Of a DNA stretch of 64,000 nt, positions 1 to 9,484 are shown piece after piece. The stretch is taken from the NCBI GenBank assembly GCA_965226185.1, contig CBDDCT010000007.1, forward strand, positions 186,001-250,000. Direction: 5' to 3'. This DNA comes from CBDCYS01 sp965226185 (GTDB lineage Bacteria; Acidobacteriota; Terriglobia; Bryobacterales; UBA6623). The translations under genes and the position numbers were made by a program. The notes beneath the pieces were generated by a model. It did no database searches, was not told the origin of the DNA, and saw only the letters and a program-made list of their open reading frames with translations. Numbering within the stretch: the stretch's first letter is position 1; every line of letters starts with the position of its first letter.

Positions 1-2397
1 TCGGGACCCGACGAGAAATACTACGGCGGCAGTGCATTGCGAGTGCGACCGGACGGAACGGGACTCGAAATCGTGGGACACAATTTTCGCAACCCTTACG
101 AGCTGACGGTCGATTCTTTCGGCAACATATGGCAGTCGGACAACGACGACGACGGCAACGAGTGGGTTCGCATCAATTACGTCATGGAGGGGGGCAACCA
201 TGGCTACTGGGGCCCCGGCGGGAAACGCTGGCGGGAGGACCGCGGGACCCACTTCCACCAGGAGGATCCTGGCGTCGTTCCGACGCTGCTGAGGACCGGT
301 GCGGGATCGCCTTCTGGAATCACGATTTACGAAGGCAATTTACTGCCGAGGCGTTACTGGCGCAAGCCGCTGCATGTCGATAACGGACCGCGCGTGCTGC
401 GCGCCTACCATGTCGAGCGCGCCGGCGCCGGGTTCCAGGCGTCGATGGAAACGGTTGTCGATGGCGCCGATACGTGGTTCCGTCCCGCTGATTTGGCGGT
501 AGCCCACGATGGAAGCGTGTTCATCGCCGACTGGTATGACGCCGTCGTTGGCGGGCATCAAATGAAGGACACCGAGCGCGGGCGCATCTATCGCCTGGCG
601 CCTCCCGGCCACAAAACGCCCAGTCCAATAGTTGACCTTTCGGCGGCGGGCGGCAGGACCGAAGCGCTGGCTTCTCCCTCGCAGTCGCTGAGGTTCGCGG
701 CGCATTCGAAGTTTCTCGAAATGGGAGCCGGCGGAGTTGCCGAGCTGGCTGGTTTACTGGACTCCGGCAACAAGATTTTGCGGGCGCGAGTGCTATGGTT
801 GCTCGGCGCGGCGGGTGAACTCGGACTTGCGCGGGTGCTCGAGGAGCGAAAATCCAGCGACCCGGAATTCCGTGTGCTGGCCGTTCGCCTTTTGAAGCGC
901 TATCACCCGGATTTTCCCTCGGTCGTGGAAGCGCTCGCTCGTGATGAAAACCCTCAAGTACGCCGCGAAACAGCTTTAGGTTTGCGTGGTGTTTCGAGCG
1001 GCAAAGCCCGCGAACTGTTGGTCGAGCTGGCGAGCCGGTACGACGGCAAGGACCGCTGGTATTTAGAAGCGGTGGCCATCGGCGCGCAGGGTCAAGAGAA
1101 CGCCATTTACGACGATCTGCTCGAAGTCTTTTCGAATTCCTGGAGCGACCGGCTCGGCAGGCTGCTGTGGGTGTTGCGTCCTTCAAAGGCTGTCGAGTTC
1201 CTTCAAACGGTGGCCGCGGACGATTCGCTCAGCGTGACGGATCGCGTCGGGGCGGTGGAGGCTCTCGGTGCGCAAGCGTCCCCGGAGGTTGGCGTTTTTC
1301 TTGCCCGTCTCGCCGCCGGGCAAGGTCCCGGCCCGCTGCGGGCCAAGGCCGCCGAGAGACTGATCAAACAGATGTTCAGCCAGTGGACTGAGTTGAGGCG
1401 ATCGGACGTTGTCGTGCCTGCCATCCGGGCGGCTTTGAACGTGCCCGCCACCAAGGAGAAAGTTCAAGAAAAAGCGCTCGACCTGGTGGGCGATATGCAG
1501 GACACCCGATACAGCGCCGAGGTCGCCGAGTTGGCGCGTTCGAGTGATTCCAGCGCGGAACTCCGTGCCATGGCGATCGAAACCATGGGAAAACTCGACG
1601 GTCCGGCAGCGGCTGAGACGCTGGAAGAGCTAACCAGCACTGGACCAACCGATTTGCGCCTGGCGGCGGTCCGCGGGTTGGGAGCTCTTGAAGCGAGCCG
1701 CTCGGTCCCCAGCTTGAACAAGCTGCTGCTCAGCGACGCGCCGAACGAGGTTCGCAGCGAGGCCGTTCGCGTGCTGGCCAGGTCGAAGGAAGGCGCCACG
1801 CTGTTGCTCGACATGGCGGAGGCCAGTCGTCTGCCCTCCGCGTTGCGGGCAACCGCGGTCATCGCGGTCAACAGCAACCGTGACGTGCGCGGCCGGGCCC
1901 AAAAAGTGTTGCCGATGTTCACGACCAAGAGTCAGGAAACGATGCTGAGCCCGCGGGCATTGCTGTTGCGGATGGCGATTCGTCCCGAGCTGGGGAAGAA
2001 GGTGTTCTTCGGTGACGGGCAGTGCTCGACTTGCCACAACACGGCAGGTGGCTCGGAGAAAATGGGCCCCGACCTCGGAACCATCGGCGACAAGATGGGC
2101 CGCGCCGCCTTGCTAGACGCGATGATCAACCCCAGCGCCGGGATCGCGCCCGAGTACGTGACCTGGATACTGAAGACCAAGCCGGCCGGTGAAGTGCGCG
2201 GCATGATCGTGTCGAATAGCGAGGACGAGATAACCGTGCGTGAGCTCTCCGGCAACCGGCGCGCTTTCGCCGTCACGGATGTCACAGAGAGAAAGCGGGA
2301 CCCGGAATCCGCAATGCCCAACTTGGTTGGCGTGCTCGATGACCAGGATCTGGCCGACCTGGTGGGTTACATGGAGGAGTTGAGGGCGAAGCCGTGA
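1..2397 (+). CDS. PVC-type haem-binding dehydrogenase with HEAT repeats, 5' partial
   Basis: The reading frame is already open at base 1, so the N-terminus lies outside the window. The first ~190 visible residues look like the end of a sugar-dehydrogenase/NHL-type beta-propeller (for example RNPYELTVDSFGNIWQSDND and FIADWYDAVVGG). The middle (~220-620) is a run of HEAT-like helical repeats rich in Leu and Ala. The C-terminal ~120 residues form a c-type cytochrome domain with one haem site, CSTCHN, followed by GPDLGTIG, which is the PVC-type haem-binding pattern. Family knowledge points to an exported oxidoreductase passing electrons from a carbohydrate-like substrate to a bound haem; the substrate is not visible. 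It converges with the next gene, 45 bases away. Confidence 0.85.
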   Translation, partial: SGPDEKYYGGSALRVRPDGTGLEIVGHNFRNPYELTVDSFGNIWQSDNDDDGNEWVRINYVMEGGNHGYWGPGGKRWREDRGTHFHQEDPGVVPTLLRTGAGSPSGITIYEGNLLPRRYWRKPLHVDNGPRVLRAYHVERAGAGFQASMETVVDGADTWFRPADLAVAHDGSVFIADWYDAVVGGHQMKDTERGRIYRLAPPGHKTPSPIVDLSAAGGRTEALASPSQSLRFAAHSKFLEMGAGGVAELAGLLDSGNKILRARVLWLLGAAGELGLARVLEERKSSDPEFRVLAVRLLKRYHPDFPSVVEALARDENPQVRRETALGLRGVSSGKARELLVELASRYDGKDRWYLEAVAIGAQGQENAIYDDLLEVFSNSWSDRLGRLLWVLRPSKAVEFLQTVAADDSLSVTDRVGAVEALGAQASPEVGVFLARLAAGQGPGPLRAKAAERLIKQMFSQWTELRRSDVVVPAIRAALNVPATKEKVQEKALDLVGDMQDTRYSAEVAELARSSDSSAELRAMAIETMGKLDGPAAAETLEELTSTGPTDLRLAAVRGLGALEASRSVPSLNKLLLSDAPNEVRSEAVRVLARSKEGATLLLDMAEASRLPSALRATAVIAVNSNRDVRGRAQKVLPMFTTKSQETMLSPRALLLRMAIRPELGKKVFFGDGQCSTCHNTAGGSEKMGPDLGTIGDKMGRAALLDAMINPSAGIAPEYVTWILKTKPAGEVRGMIVSNSEDEITVRELSGNRRAFAVTDVTERKRDPESAMPNLVGVLDDQDLADLVGYMEELRAKP

Positions 2398-2442
2398 GCG
2401 GCGCCCAGGAAATGCGGGCTGGTTTGGCGGTTGGAAAACGGC

Positions 2443-3261
2443 CTACAACGGGAGTCGCCCCAGCCGTCCACTATTGTTGCGGCGGTTCCGGTCCGGGTCC
2501 GGGCCGGAGTTGATTTCCACGTTCACTCCCGGCTTACGGAGCGCATCGCGAAAAGTCAGCTCTTCGTCAGTGAAGAAAAGGTTTCGGGCAAGCACCATAT
2601 CGAGCTGAGTGCCTTTTTCGAGAATGGCATCAGGTCCGCGCGAAAGCAGCACGCCCGCCAGGCCGGCGGCAGCGCCCGCGGCGGCTCCTACTCCGGCTCC
2701 AAAACCTGCCCGCCCCCCCGCCGCGCCCGCGATTACGCCGATCGACGTACCCGCGGCGGTCGTCTCGCCCACCGTCCGGGCATCGGCGCCTTTATTGCTC
2801 TCACTGGTGATCTTGCCCTCGTCGCGGTCAAAGCCCTCAGGCGAGCGGCCATCCAGCGCTCCCACGCGACCGATCAGGTCTCGAATGATTCCGTTGGGAA
2901 GAATCATCTGCTCGAAGCGCAGAAACAGCTCGCCGCGTCCCTTGACCCGCCCCGGTCTCTTCGCACTGGTGACGCTGCCCGAAACGTAGGTTCCTGGCGG
3001 GATGACGATTCTTCCATCGACCACCACGGGGTATACCGACTCTAGGTAGATGCGATCGCCCGGAGCAGCGTGTTTCGTGCTGATGCTGTTGATCAGAACG
3101 AGAGGGACGTGCGTGCCTTCTGGAATCGTGATACTGGCAGCCGGGGGTTGCTCGCGTTGCTTGAGGCCCTCGGGCTCGGCAGGAGTTTCCGCGCTCTGTT
3201 GGGCCATCAGCGCGGCCGCTGTCAGCACCAATACCAAACCCTCGCTCAAGATTCTTCTCAT
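2443..3261 (-). CDS. secreted TrbI/VirB10-like protein with glycine-zipper segment
   Basis: The 272-residue product starts with a clear signal peptide (MRRILSEGLVLVLTAAALMAQ). After a Pro/Glu-rich linker comes a beta-rich region (IPEGTHVPLVLINSISTKHA, then IPPGTYVSGSVTSAKRPGRV) resembling the C-terminal TrbI/VirB10-type fold. A Gly/Ala-rich segment (GVIAGAAGGRAGFGAGVGAA) follows and could insert in a membrane. The tail is Asn/Arg-rich. No conjugation genes are nearby, so I read it as an envelope protein of unknown role rather than part of a secretion apparatus. It is divergent from the lipoprotein/ABC operon. Confidence 0.65.
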   Translation of the reverse strand: MRRILSEGLVLVLTAAALMAQQSAETPAEPEGLKQREQPPAASITIPEGTHVPLVLINSISTKHAAPGDRIYLESVYPVVVDGRIVIPPGTYVSGSVTSAKRPGRVKGRGELFLRFEQMILPNGIIRDLIGRVGALDGRSPEGFDRDEGKITSESNKGADARTVGETTAAGTSIGVIAGAAGGRAGFGAGVGAAAGAAAGLAGVLLSRGPDAILEKGTQLDMVLARNLFFTDEELTFRDALRKPGVNVEINSGPDPDRNRRNNSGRLGRLPL

Positions 3262-3544
3262 AGCGAAAACCCTTTCGACATTGTACCTCTCAGTTCGGTA
3301 CTCGGCGTGGCGGCATCCGCGGCCCGAGCAAGCACGCCCCCTGTGTATAGGAACACAGCAAGAGAGATATTGTTGCGCTTGCGGTGATTTTCTTGGGGCG
3401 GAATCCAGCCGCTGAGCCGAGTGAAGGGTGTTGGAGCGATAGAAAACAGGAGCAGAAACCTCTGTTCACGCCCGCGCCCCCAACGTGAGCCTGAAGGTCA
3501 AATATTGCCCGGCTGCTACCGGCATCATTGGTATAATCGAGGAG

Positions 3545-4465
3545 TTGCACCACCCCTCCCGTACTTTTCCCCTGACAGCCAGGTCCCCGCTAGTTTTGGC
3601 GCTCTTGGTGTGTATTGGGGCCACAACGGCTTGCATCGTCCGCACGCGAACGGAAAGAGTGCGTCCCGTTGCTCTGCGAACAGCAACGATCGAGGAATTA
3701 ACCGAGAAACTGCGGGTCTTCGGCGGCATTCAAACCATGAAATCGACCGTCGATCTGCGGCTTTCGGTGGCCCTCGATGAGCAGGCGGAAGGGGAAAGGA
3801 AGATCCGAGATTTTACGGAAGTTCGCGGTTTCATCTTGATCCGGCGGCCATCATCGATTCGAATGATCGCGGAGTTGCCTGTCCTCAAAACCAGGGCCTT
3901 CGACATGGTCTCGGACGGCAAGAATTTCAAGGTTCACATTCCGCAAAAGAAACGTTTTCTCGTGGGGAACGCCGCATCGGAGGCAACGTCGGAGAATAGA
4001 GTCGACCGGGTCCGTCCACAGCATCTTCTGGAAGCCCTGCTGATTGATCCGCCTCGCGAGAATGAAAAACATCAGTTCCTGGAAAACCTGCTGGAAGGCC
4101 GCCACTCTTACCAGATCATCCATTTGCTGACAAACGGCGCCGCGGGCAAGCTGAACCTTTCCCGCAAGCTGTGGTTTGACCGTGCGGGGTCGGAAATCGT
4201 CCGGCAACAAGTGTTCGACGCGAAGGCTGATTTGGTGACCGACGTCTACTACAGTGAATGGGCGCTGGAAGAGTCGCTGCCGTTTCCGGGAACAATTTTT
4301 CTGTCCCGTCCCAAAGATGGCTATGAACTTGAAGTTCGAATCACCAAAGCCGGGCTGAACGAAACCATTCCCGAAAGAGCCTTTGTATTGGAACCGCCCA
4401 ACGGCGTGGACGTCGAACGAATAGGGGAAGACCCCGAGCAAAACGAAGGAAAGCCTGCCCCATGA
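3545..4465 (+). CDS. LolA-like outer-membrane lipoprotein (first gene of ABC operon)
   Basis: From the TTG at 3545 the product has a basic N-region, a hydrophobic core (LVLALLVCIGATTAC) and a Cys that could be lipidated. The mature part (about 290 residues) has the strand pattern of LolA/LolB-type proteins, for example GFILIRRPSSIRMIAELPVL and MVSDGKNFKVHIPQKKRFLV. A GTG at 3485 in the same frame would add 20 residues without improving the signal peptide. TATAAT lies at 3532-3537, so a transcript starting there would be nearly leaderless for the TTG. The stop overlaps the permease ATG by 4 bases, so translation is probably coupled. Role inferred: periplasmic or outer-membrane partner of the ABC transporter that follows. 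Confidence 0.7.
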   Translation: MHHPSRTFPLTARSPLVLALLVCIGATTACIVRTRTERVRPVALRTATIEELTEKLRVFGGIQTMKSTVDLRLSVALDEQAEGERKIRDFTEVRGFILIRRPSSIRMIAELPVLKTRAFDMVSDGKNFKVHIPQKKRFLVGNAASEATSENRVDRVRPQHLLEALLIDPPRENEKHQFLENLLEGRHSYQIIHLLTNGAAGKLNLSRKLWFDRAGSEIVRQQVFDAKADLVTDVYYSEWALEESLPFPGTIFLSRPKDGYELEVRITKAGLNETIPERAFVLEPPNGVDVERIGEDPEQNEGKPAP

Positions 4466-5559
4466 TCAACCACATGGTGGTGCGGAATCTGCTGCACCGG
4501 CCTATCCGAACTGCCCTGAGCGTGCTTGCCGTCGCCGTGGAAGTGGCGATGATCCTGATGATCGTCGGAGTCTCGGAGGGCTTGCTGTGGGAATCACAGC
4601 AGCGCAGCCACGGCGTCGGCGCCGACATTGTCATTCGCCCGTCCACCAGCAGCGCGGCGATGAGGCTCAGCACGGCCGACATACCCGAGAAGCTGGTGGA
4701 CAAACTCACGCAAACGTTCCCCGAAATCGAGATCGCCACCGGGACGACACTGACGTCGTTAGGCAATCTTCAAACGATCACCGGCGTCGACTGGGAACGC
4801 TTCGAGCGAATGGCAGGCGGAGTCCGCTATTTCGAAGGCGGACCCATGGCAGGCGCCTACGACGCCATCGTCGATGAAGTGTTCGCCAAGTACAAGAAAG
4901 CCGAGGTCGGAGACAAACTGGACCTGCTGAACCACGAGTTTCGTATCGCGGGGATCGTCGAGACGGGCAAGATGTCACGGATCTTCATCCCCATCGAGAC
5001 CATGCAGGAACTGATGGGCTGGCAGGGACGGCTCAGCCAGGTCTATCTCAAGCTCGATGATCCGGCCGCCACGCAGCAGGTGATCGGGAAGATTCGGGCC
5101 TTGCTGCCGACCTACCCCGTCTATGCACTCGAGGAACTGCTTTCTCAAGCCTCGGCCGACCTTCGCTCGATGTCGTCGCAATTCATCAACGTCATCATCG
5201 GCATCGCGGTGCTCATCGGTTTCATGGTGGTGCTGCTGTCGATGTATACGGCGATCCTCGAGCGCACCCGGGAGATCGGAATCCTCAAGTCCATGGGAGC
5301 CTCCAGGAGCTATATCATCCGCATCGTCATGCGCGAAACAATCATCGTGTGCGCGGCCGGAATCTTGGCAGGCTACGGCTTCAGCTACGGGGCGAAGGCG
5401 GCCATCGAAGCTTATTATCCCCTTGTCACGGTGTTGATCCTGCCGGCATGGCTGTTCTGGGGAGCTGTCATCGCCGTGATCGGATCGCTGCTGGGGGCTT
5501 TTTACCCGGCAACCAAAGCGGCCCGCCAAGATCCCATCGAAGCCCTCGCCTACGACTAA
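4462..5559 (+). CDS. ABC transporter permease, FtsX/MacB type
   Basis: This 365-residue membrane protein has the four-helix FtsX/MacB layout: an N-terminal helix (residues ~13-35, TALSVLAVAVEVAMILMIVG), a periplasmic domain of ~200 residues, then three C-terminal helices. The segment ERTREIGILKSMGASRSYII is the typical cytoplasmic loop before the second helix, and the end (PATKAARQDPIEALAYD) is the usual family C-terminus. The ATG overlaps the upstream lipoprotein stop, and the ATPase follows 12 bases later. Type VII ABC systems of this kind transmit force across the membrane or move lipoproteins or antimicrobials; the substrate here is unknown. Confidence 0.88.
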   Translation: MINHMVVRNLLHRPIRTALSVLAVAVEVAMILMIVGVSEGLLWESQQRSHGVGADIVIRPSTSSAAMRLSTADIPEKLVDKLTQTFPEIEIATGTTLTSLGNLQTITGVDWERFERMAGGVRYFEGGPMAGAYDAIVDEVFAKYKKAEVGDKLDLLNHEFRIAGIVETGKMSRIFIPIETMQELMGWQGRLSQVYLKLDDPAATQQVIGKIRALLPTYPVYALEELLSQASADLRSMSSQFINVIIGIAVLIGFMVVLLSMYTAILERTREIGILKSMGASRSYIIRIVMRETIIVCAAGILAGYGFSYGAKAAIEAYYPLVTVLILPAWLFWGAVIAVIGSLLGAFYPATKAARQDPIEALAYD

Positions 5560-5571
5560 TCGAGACAAAAC

Positions 5572-6252
5572 GTGACTACCGAGCCGATCATTGAAGTCGT
5601 CGGACTGACGAAGCTCTACCACATGGGGGGCATCGACGTCCCGGCGCTGCGCGGGGTGGACTTCGAAGCCCAACCCGGAGAATTCGTCGCCGTTCTGGGG
5701 CCTTCGGGCTCTGGAAAATCCACGCTATTCCATATCATTGGGGGCCTGACGCCGCCGACTGACGGACATGTCAAAGTCGCCGGAAAGGATTTGGCGGCCA
5801 TGACCGACTCCCAGCGCACGGCCATGCGACGAACGCAAGTGGGCTTTGTTTTCCAGAGATTCAATTTGCTGCCGACGCTCAGCGCCGCCGAGAACATCGC
5901 GATCGCAAAAGACATCGCCGGCAATCGCAATCAGGATAAGGACTTTGAAGACGTACTCCAAATCCTGGGCATCCGGAATCGCCTTCACCACAAGCCCTAC
6001 GCCCTCTCAGGCGGCGAACAGCAGAGGGTGGCGATCGCCCGGGCGATCGTCAATCGCCCGCGGATTCTGCTCGCCGACGAACCCACCGGAAACCTCGACT
6101 CCCAAAATTCCGAAACGGTTCTCAATACTCTGAAGGAACTCAACCAACGGTTCGGCCAAACCATTCTGATGATCACGCACAACCCCGAGGCGGCAAGCTT
6201 TTGCACCCACAGGATGGTGCACATGCGCGACGGGCGGATCGTCGACGGATGA
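5572..6252 (+). CDS. ABC transporter ATP-binding protein, LolD/MacB type
   Basis: The 226-residue ATPase starts at a GTG 12 bases after the permease. Walker A is GPSGSGKST (~residue 43), the Q-loop lies near VGFVFQRFNLLPTLSAAENI, the signature is LSGGEQQRVAIARAI, and Walker B is ILLADEPTGNLDS followed by the switch His in MITHNPEAA. This is the LolD/MacB/FtsE-like subfamily that pairs with FtsX-type permeases. It is the third gene of the operon and probably dimerises beneath the preceding permease. Confidence 0.93.
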   Translation: MTTEPIIEVVGLTKLYHMGGIDVPALRGVDFEAQPGEFVAVLGPSGSGKSTLFHIIGGLTPPTDGHVKVAGKDLAAMTDSQRTAMRRTQVGFVFQRFNLLPTLSAAENIAIAKDIAGNRNQDKDFEDVLQILGIRNRLHHKPYALSGGEQQRVAIARAIVNRPRILLADEPTGNLDSQNSETVLNTLKELNQRFGQTILMITHNPEAASFCTHRMVHMRDGRIVDG

Positions 6253-6284
6253 GGGCCGCCGCCGATTGGCATTCGGCAACGCGA

Positions 6285-6412
6285 AACAGAGCCGCGGGCG
6301 CGAGCCCGCGGTCAAGACTCATTTTCGCCTGTGCGCCCGTTTGCGCCGCAAGAAGCGAGATTTCGGTGATATCGGGCGATCTCGGCCACACCCTTACGGG
6401 TGTGGCTCTGTT
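6285..6412. repeat. bipartite palindromic intergenic repeat, copy 1
   Basis: The element is bounded by AACAGAGCC and GGCTCTGTT. Just inside each boundary is a strong hairpin: CCGCGGGC/GCCCGCGG on the left and CCACACCC/GGGTGTGG on the right. It lies between the ends of the convergent ATPase and TonB genes. The same design occurs at 33293-33403 and 50653-50751. Confidence 0.75.
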
Positions 6413-6439
6413 GAGGCGAAGGAGTCGAAGGAGAGATTG

Positions 6440-7672
6440 CTAGAGTAGCCGGAAGTTCACTTCCACATTCGCGCGAACTCTGACCGGGACGTTGTCTTTC
6501 TTGCCCGGCACGAACTTCCACTGCTGCACGGCATCAATGGCCTTTTTGTCGAGACCCAGGCCGAGGCTGCGAATCACGCGGATGTTGTGCGCCTTGCCGT
6601 CCTGCCAGACTTCGATCGCCAGGACGACCGTTCCCTGATACTTGGCCTTGCGGGCTTCCTCGGAGTATTCGGGCTCGACTTTGTAGGTCAGCCGCGGCGG
6701 CGAGACACCCCCGCCAATGCGGAAGACGCCACCGCCGATACCGCCGCCCGAACCAGGCCCTACGCCGGGTCCGCGGCCCGAGCCGACTCCGGTTCCCCTG
6801 CCGCTGCCGATGCCGCCGCCCGAACCAGGCCCGGCCGAGGGCGGTCCGATATTGCCGAACGGATCTCCGAACATATTCATGTCAATCCTCGGAGCCTGAG
6901 CGTATTCTTGAACGATGACGGTGGGCTCGACCGAGAGCTTGGGGTCGGGGTTCCTGATGATGGGCGTCGGAGGCGTCAACTGCCTCGAGTCGAACCGAGG
7001 CAGCTTGCCTTTGCTTTGCGGCAGAGGCGAGTTCTGGCCGCCGCCGCCGCCGCCGCCGCTGTCTTTGCCGTCCGGCGGGTTTCTCAGTTCCACCATGTAA
7101 GGGGATATGTCAAAGTCCAGAACCAGGTTGATGGAATCACCGGTGATATCCTGGAGCGGGTTCGCCGCCGATATCAGAAACGCTACTGTCACGATCAAGA
7201 CATGACTGACGGCCGACGCGGAAATACCCTCTCGCTTGTGGTCATAAGCGCCCCAGATGCTCTTTATCGGGAGCGGCTTGGAAGTGAGCTTCAGCGGCGG
7301 AAGATTCTTTTGCGCCTTCGCCGTACGAATGTAGCGGGGCAGCGATTGAAACCATCCTTCATGGATGGTCGGGAGGACCAGCCTGGCGAGCTTGACTTCA
7401 TCGTCGCCCCGCATCAGCGGTTTGCCGCGGTAAACCGGCAGCGGCCGCTGCTTGCCCAGCAGTTCTTTGACCTGCCGCCGGAACGAAGAATACCAGGGCT
7501 CGAAAACCGAGTCCGTTAGCAGCGTTCCGAGCCGGACGTCGGCGGCGGCGCTATTCGAAGCCGTATCCATGGATGTATCCGCCGGGGATGGATCCGCAAG
7601 CGGTTCAGTAGCTGCCATAACTCCGTGTTGGGATTCTTGAGTTTCCGTCAGGTCCGTAGCTGGTGGGGGCAT
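6440..7672 (-). CDS. TonB-family energy-transducing protein
   Basis: The 410-residue protein has an unusually long cytoplasmic N-terminal part (~165 residues), one transmembrane helix (SHVLIVTVAFLISAANPL), a periplasmic linker dominated by glycine, and a C-terminal TonB domain. The TonB domain contains KVEPEYSEEARKAKYQGTVV and ends with AIDAVQQWKFVPGKKDN, a hallmark of the family. Role: carries energy from the inner membrane to outer-membrane receptors; no ExbB/ExbD lies in the window. The Gly-rich linker, about 100 residues with GSGRGTGVGSGRGPGVGPGS, replaces the usual Pro-rich spacer, which I have seen in other acidobacterial TonB proteins. The cytoplasmic extension has no domain that I recognise. 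Confidence 0.85.
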   Translation of the reverse strand: MPPPATDLTETQESQHGVMAATEPLADPSPADTSMDTASNSAAADVRLGTLLTDSVFEPWYSSFRRQVKELLGKQRPLPVYRGKPLMRGDDEVKLARLVLPTIHEGWFQSLPRYIRTAKAQKNLPPLKLTSKPLPIKSIWGAYDHKREGISASAVSHVLIVTVAFLISAANPLQDITGDSINLVLDFDISPYMVELRNPPDGKDSGGGGGGGQNSPLPQSKGKLPRFDSRQLTPPTPIIRNPDPKLSVEPTVIVQEYAQAPRIDMNMFGDPFGNIGPPSAGPGSGGGIGSGRGTGVGSGRGPGVGPGSGGGIGGGVFRIGGGVSPPRLTYKVEPEYSEEARKAKYQGTVVLAIEVWQDGKAHNIRVIRSLGLGLDKKAIDAVQQWKFVPGKKDNVPVRVRANVEVNFRLL

Positions 7673-8094
7673 GGCGCGCGTCGAGAGAACTAATTGATTG
7701 ACGATGCACCGCGCCGGTCCGTTTCAAGGAATCTCAGTTCCTGGCGGAGATTCCCCGCCAAGCCACACTCTTCCCTACTAATCAATTTACCATGTTAGCC
7801 TCAGGTCTCCGGCAATGCTAAGGCAAGTGGATATGGCCTTGACATTTGTTAATTCCGCGGCCGGATTCGATCGGTGACTGAGACTGCGCTTGAACGGTTT
7901 GTAGCGGCGGAGCCCCGACCGTCAGGGAGGGGTTGCCGCTTGGACGCGCGGAATCCGGCAGCGGCCACGCTCCCTCTTTGGTTGCGGCTCGTCCGCGTTA
8001 GGACAATCGGCAGCGCTGGCGGTTCCAGCGAGAACTTTCCTTGAAACGATGTACACGCCGTCGGCATGAGATAATGCCACCGGGATCGAGATCC
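7673..8094. other. intergenic region with a degenerate palindromic element
   Basis: About 420 bases separate the divergent TonB and cupin genes and hold no convincing ORF. Positions 7910-7990 form a possible further palindromic element (GAGCCCCGACC at one end, GGTTGCGGCTC at the other) with internal complementarity, but it is less regular than the three clear copies elsewhere. TTGACATTTGTTAATT near 7842 could include a -35 box. Nothing else is evident. Confidence 0.4.
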
Positions 8095-8478
8095 ATGATG
8101 ACCTCCGCCATCAAACTCGCCGAGAAATTCGAGCTTTTCAACGATAATTGGACACCGAAGATCGTCGCCTCCGCCAATGGCCAGCTTGTCAAATTGGCGA
8201 AGTTCCAGGGTGAATTCGTCTGGCACGCTCACGCCGGCGAGGACGAGATATTCTTCATCGTCAAGGGCGCCGTGGTGATTCATCTGCGGGAAGGCGGCCA
8301 AGAGCGCCAGGTCCGTTTGGGCGAGGGCGATTTGTTCGTTGTTCCCCAGGGAGTCGAGCACATGCCGGCCGCCGACGGCGAGGCGCACGTGCTCGTGATC
8401 GAACCGGCCGCGACAAAGCACACCGGGGACTCGCGGACAGACCAAACCGTGGCCGTCGCCGATCAAGAATGGATCTGA
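8095..8478 (+). CDS. cupin-domain protein
   Basis: A small single-domain cupin of 127-128 residues. The first cupin motif is WHAHAGEDEIFFIVKG (His and Glu metal ligands) and the second is around VPQGVEHMPAADG. The start was set at the ATG ATG pair at 8095-8100, because the upstream extension in this frame is a low-complexity Arg/His stretch. Such stand-alone cupins are often isomerases, dioxygenases or small-molecule binders; nothing narrows it further. It stands alone, upstream of the rhomboid gene. Confidence 0.78.
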   Translation: MMTSAIKLAEKFELFNDNWTPKIVASANGQLVKLAKFQGEFVWHAHAGEDEIFFIVKGAVVIHLREGGQERQVRLGEGDLFVVPQGVEHMPAADGEAHVLVIEPAATKHTGDSRTDQTVAVADQEWI

Positions 8479-8580
8479 CGGCAACCCCGCGCGGCGGTCT
8501 CTTGGGCAAGAAGGACAACGAGCCTGCTGCCCCTGCCATTCGCTGAATTCTTCCTATCAGTTGCATGTTTTCCCCAGGCG

Positions 8581-9435
8581 ATGGAAGATGAAGAGACCGG
8601 CGGTTTTATGGCGAACGTGAAAATGTGCCCGAATTGCAGGGCCTTCATCGATCTCAAAAATAAGGTGTGCGAGTACTGCGGCGCCGAGGTCGGAGCGCGC
8701 AGATCGGCGCCGGCGGTTCCTTCTGCAATCAGCAGCCTTGTCCCGCAAGATAACTTCACAACGATCATCCTTTTGCTTGTGAACTTCGGGCTGTTCGTAG
8801 CGACATTGCTGATGACGATGAAGTCCGCCTCCGGCGGCGGCGGGTTGTTCGCCGGCATCGACATGCGGGTGCTGCGTCTTTTCGGCGCCAAGGACACCTT
8901 TTTCATCGTGCAGGGTGAATGGTGGAGGCTAGTGACGGCTGGGTTTTTGCACGCCGGAGTCTTTCACATCTTCATGAACTCATGGGTCCTGTTCGACCTC
9001 GGAATGATGGCCGAGCAGACGTTCGGGACCTCCCGGTTTCTGGTCATCTACTTCGTGTCGAGCGTCTTTGGTTTCATCGCCAGCATGTACTGGTCGCCCT
9101 ACGCGATCTCCGTTGGCGCCTCCGCGGCGGTCTGCGGCCTCATTGGCGCCATGATCGCGCACGGCTACCGCAGCGGGAGTGGTTTCGGATCGTTCTACAT
9201 CCGCTGGGCGGTGCTAATCATCGTGATTGGGATGATGCCAGGCTTCCACATTGACAACGCCGCCCACATTGGCGGGATGGCAGCCGGTTTCGTGATCGCT
9301 TATTTCGCCGGCACCCCGCGGCCTGACAGTGCCGGAGAGCCTCTGTGGACGGTCGCGGCCGGCGCATCGCTGGCGGTCGTCGCGGCGTCGTTCTATCTTG
9401 CCTATCAGTCGCTCAGCGCTACGCCGTACTTGTAG
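8581..9435 (+). CDS. rhomboid-family intramembrane serine protease with zinc ribbon
   Basis: The product begins with a zinc-ribbon-like module (CPNC then CEYCG, ~residues 16-38) followed by about six membrane helices. The catalytic Ser sits in VGASAAVCGLIGAM and the catalytic His in NAAHIGGMAAGF; the WWRLVTAGFLHAG and HIFMNSW motifs are the usual loop-1 signature. It cleaves transmembrane helices; the substrates are unknown. An in-frame ATG at 8608 (MANVKMCPNC) is an equally plausible start. It is the last intact gene before the mobile-element region. Confidence 0.9.
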   Translation: MEDEETGGFMANVKMCPNCRAFIDLKNKVCEYCGAEVGARRSAPAVPSAISSLVPQDNFTTIILLLVNFGLFVATLLMTMKSASGGGGLFAGIDMRVLRLFGAKDTFFIVQGEWWRLVTAGFLHAGVFHIFMNSWVLFDLGMMAEQTFGTSRFLVIYFVSSVFGFIASMYWSPYAISVGASAAVCGLIGAMIAHGYRSGSGFGSFYIRWAVLIIVIGMMPGFHIDNAAHIGGMAAGFVIAYFAGTPRPDSAGEPLWTVAAGASLAVVAASFYLAYQSLSATPYL

Positions 9436-9484
9436 CTGATCTCCGGACCGCCACCGCATCTTGTTTCCTTGGAAAAAAGACGGC

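Noticed and set aside
2401..2420. GGAAATGCGGG after the first gene resembling an end of element B
   Set aside because: The match is only ~10 bases and has no partner or target duplication.
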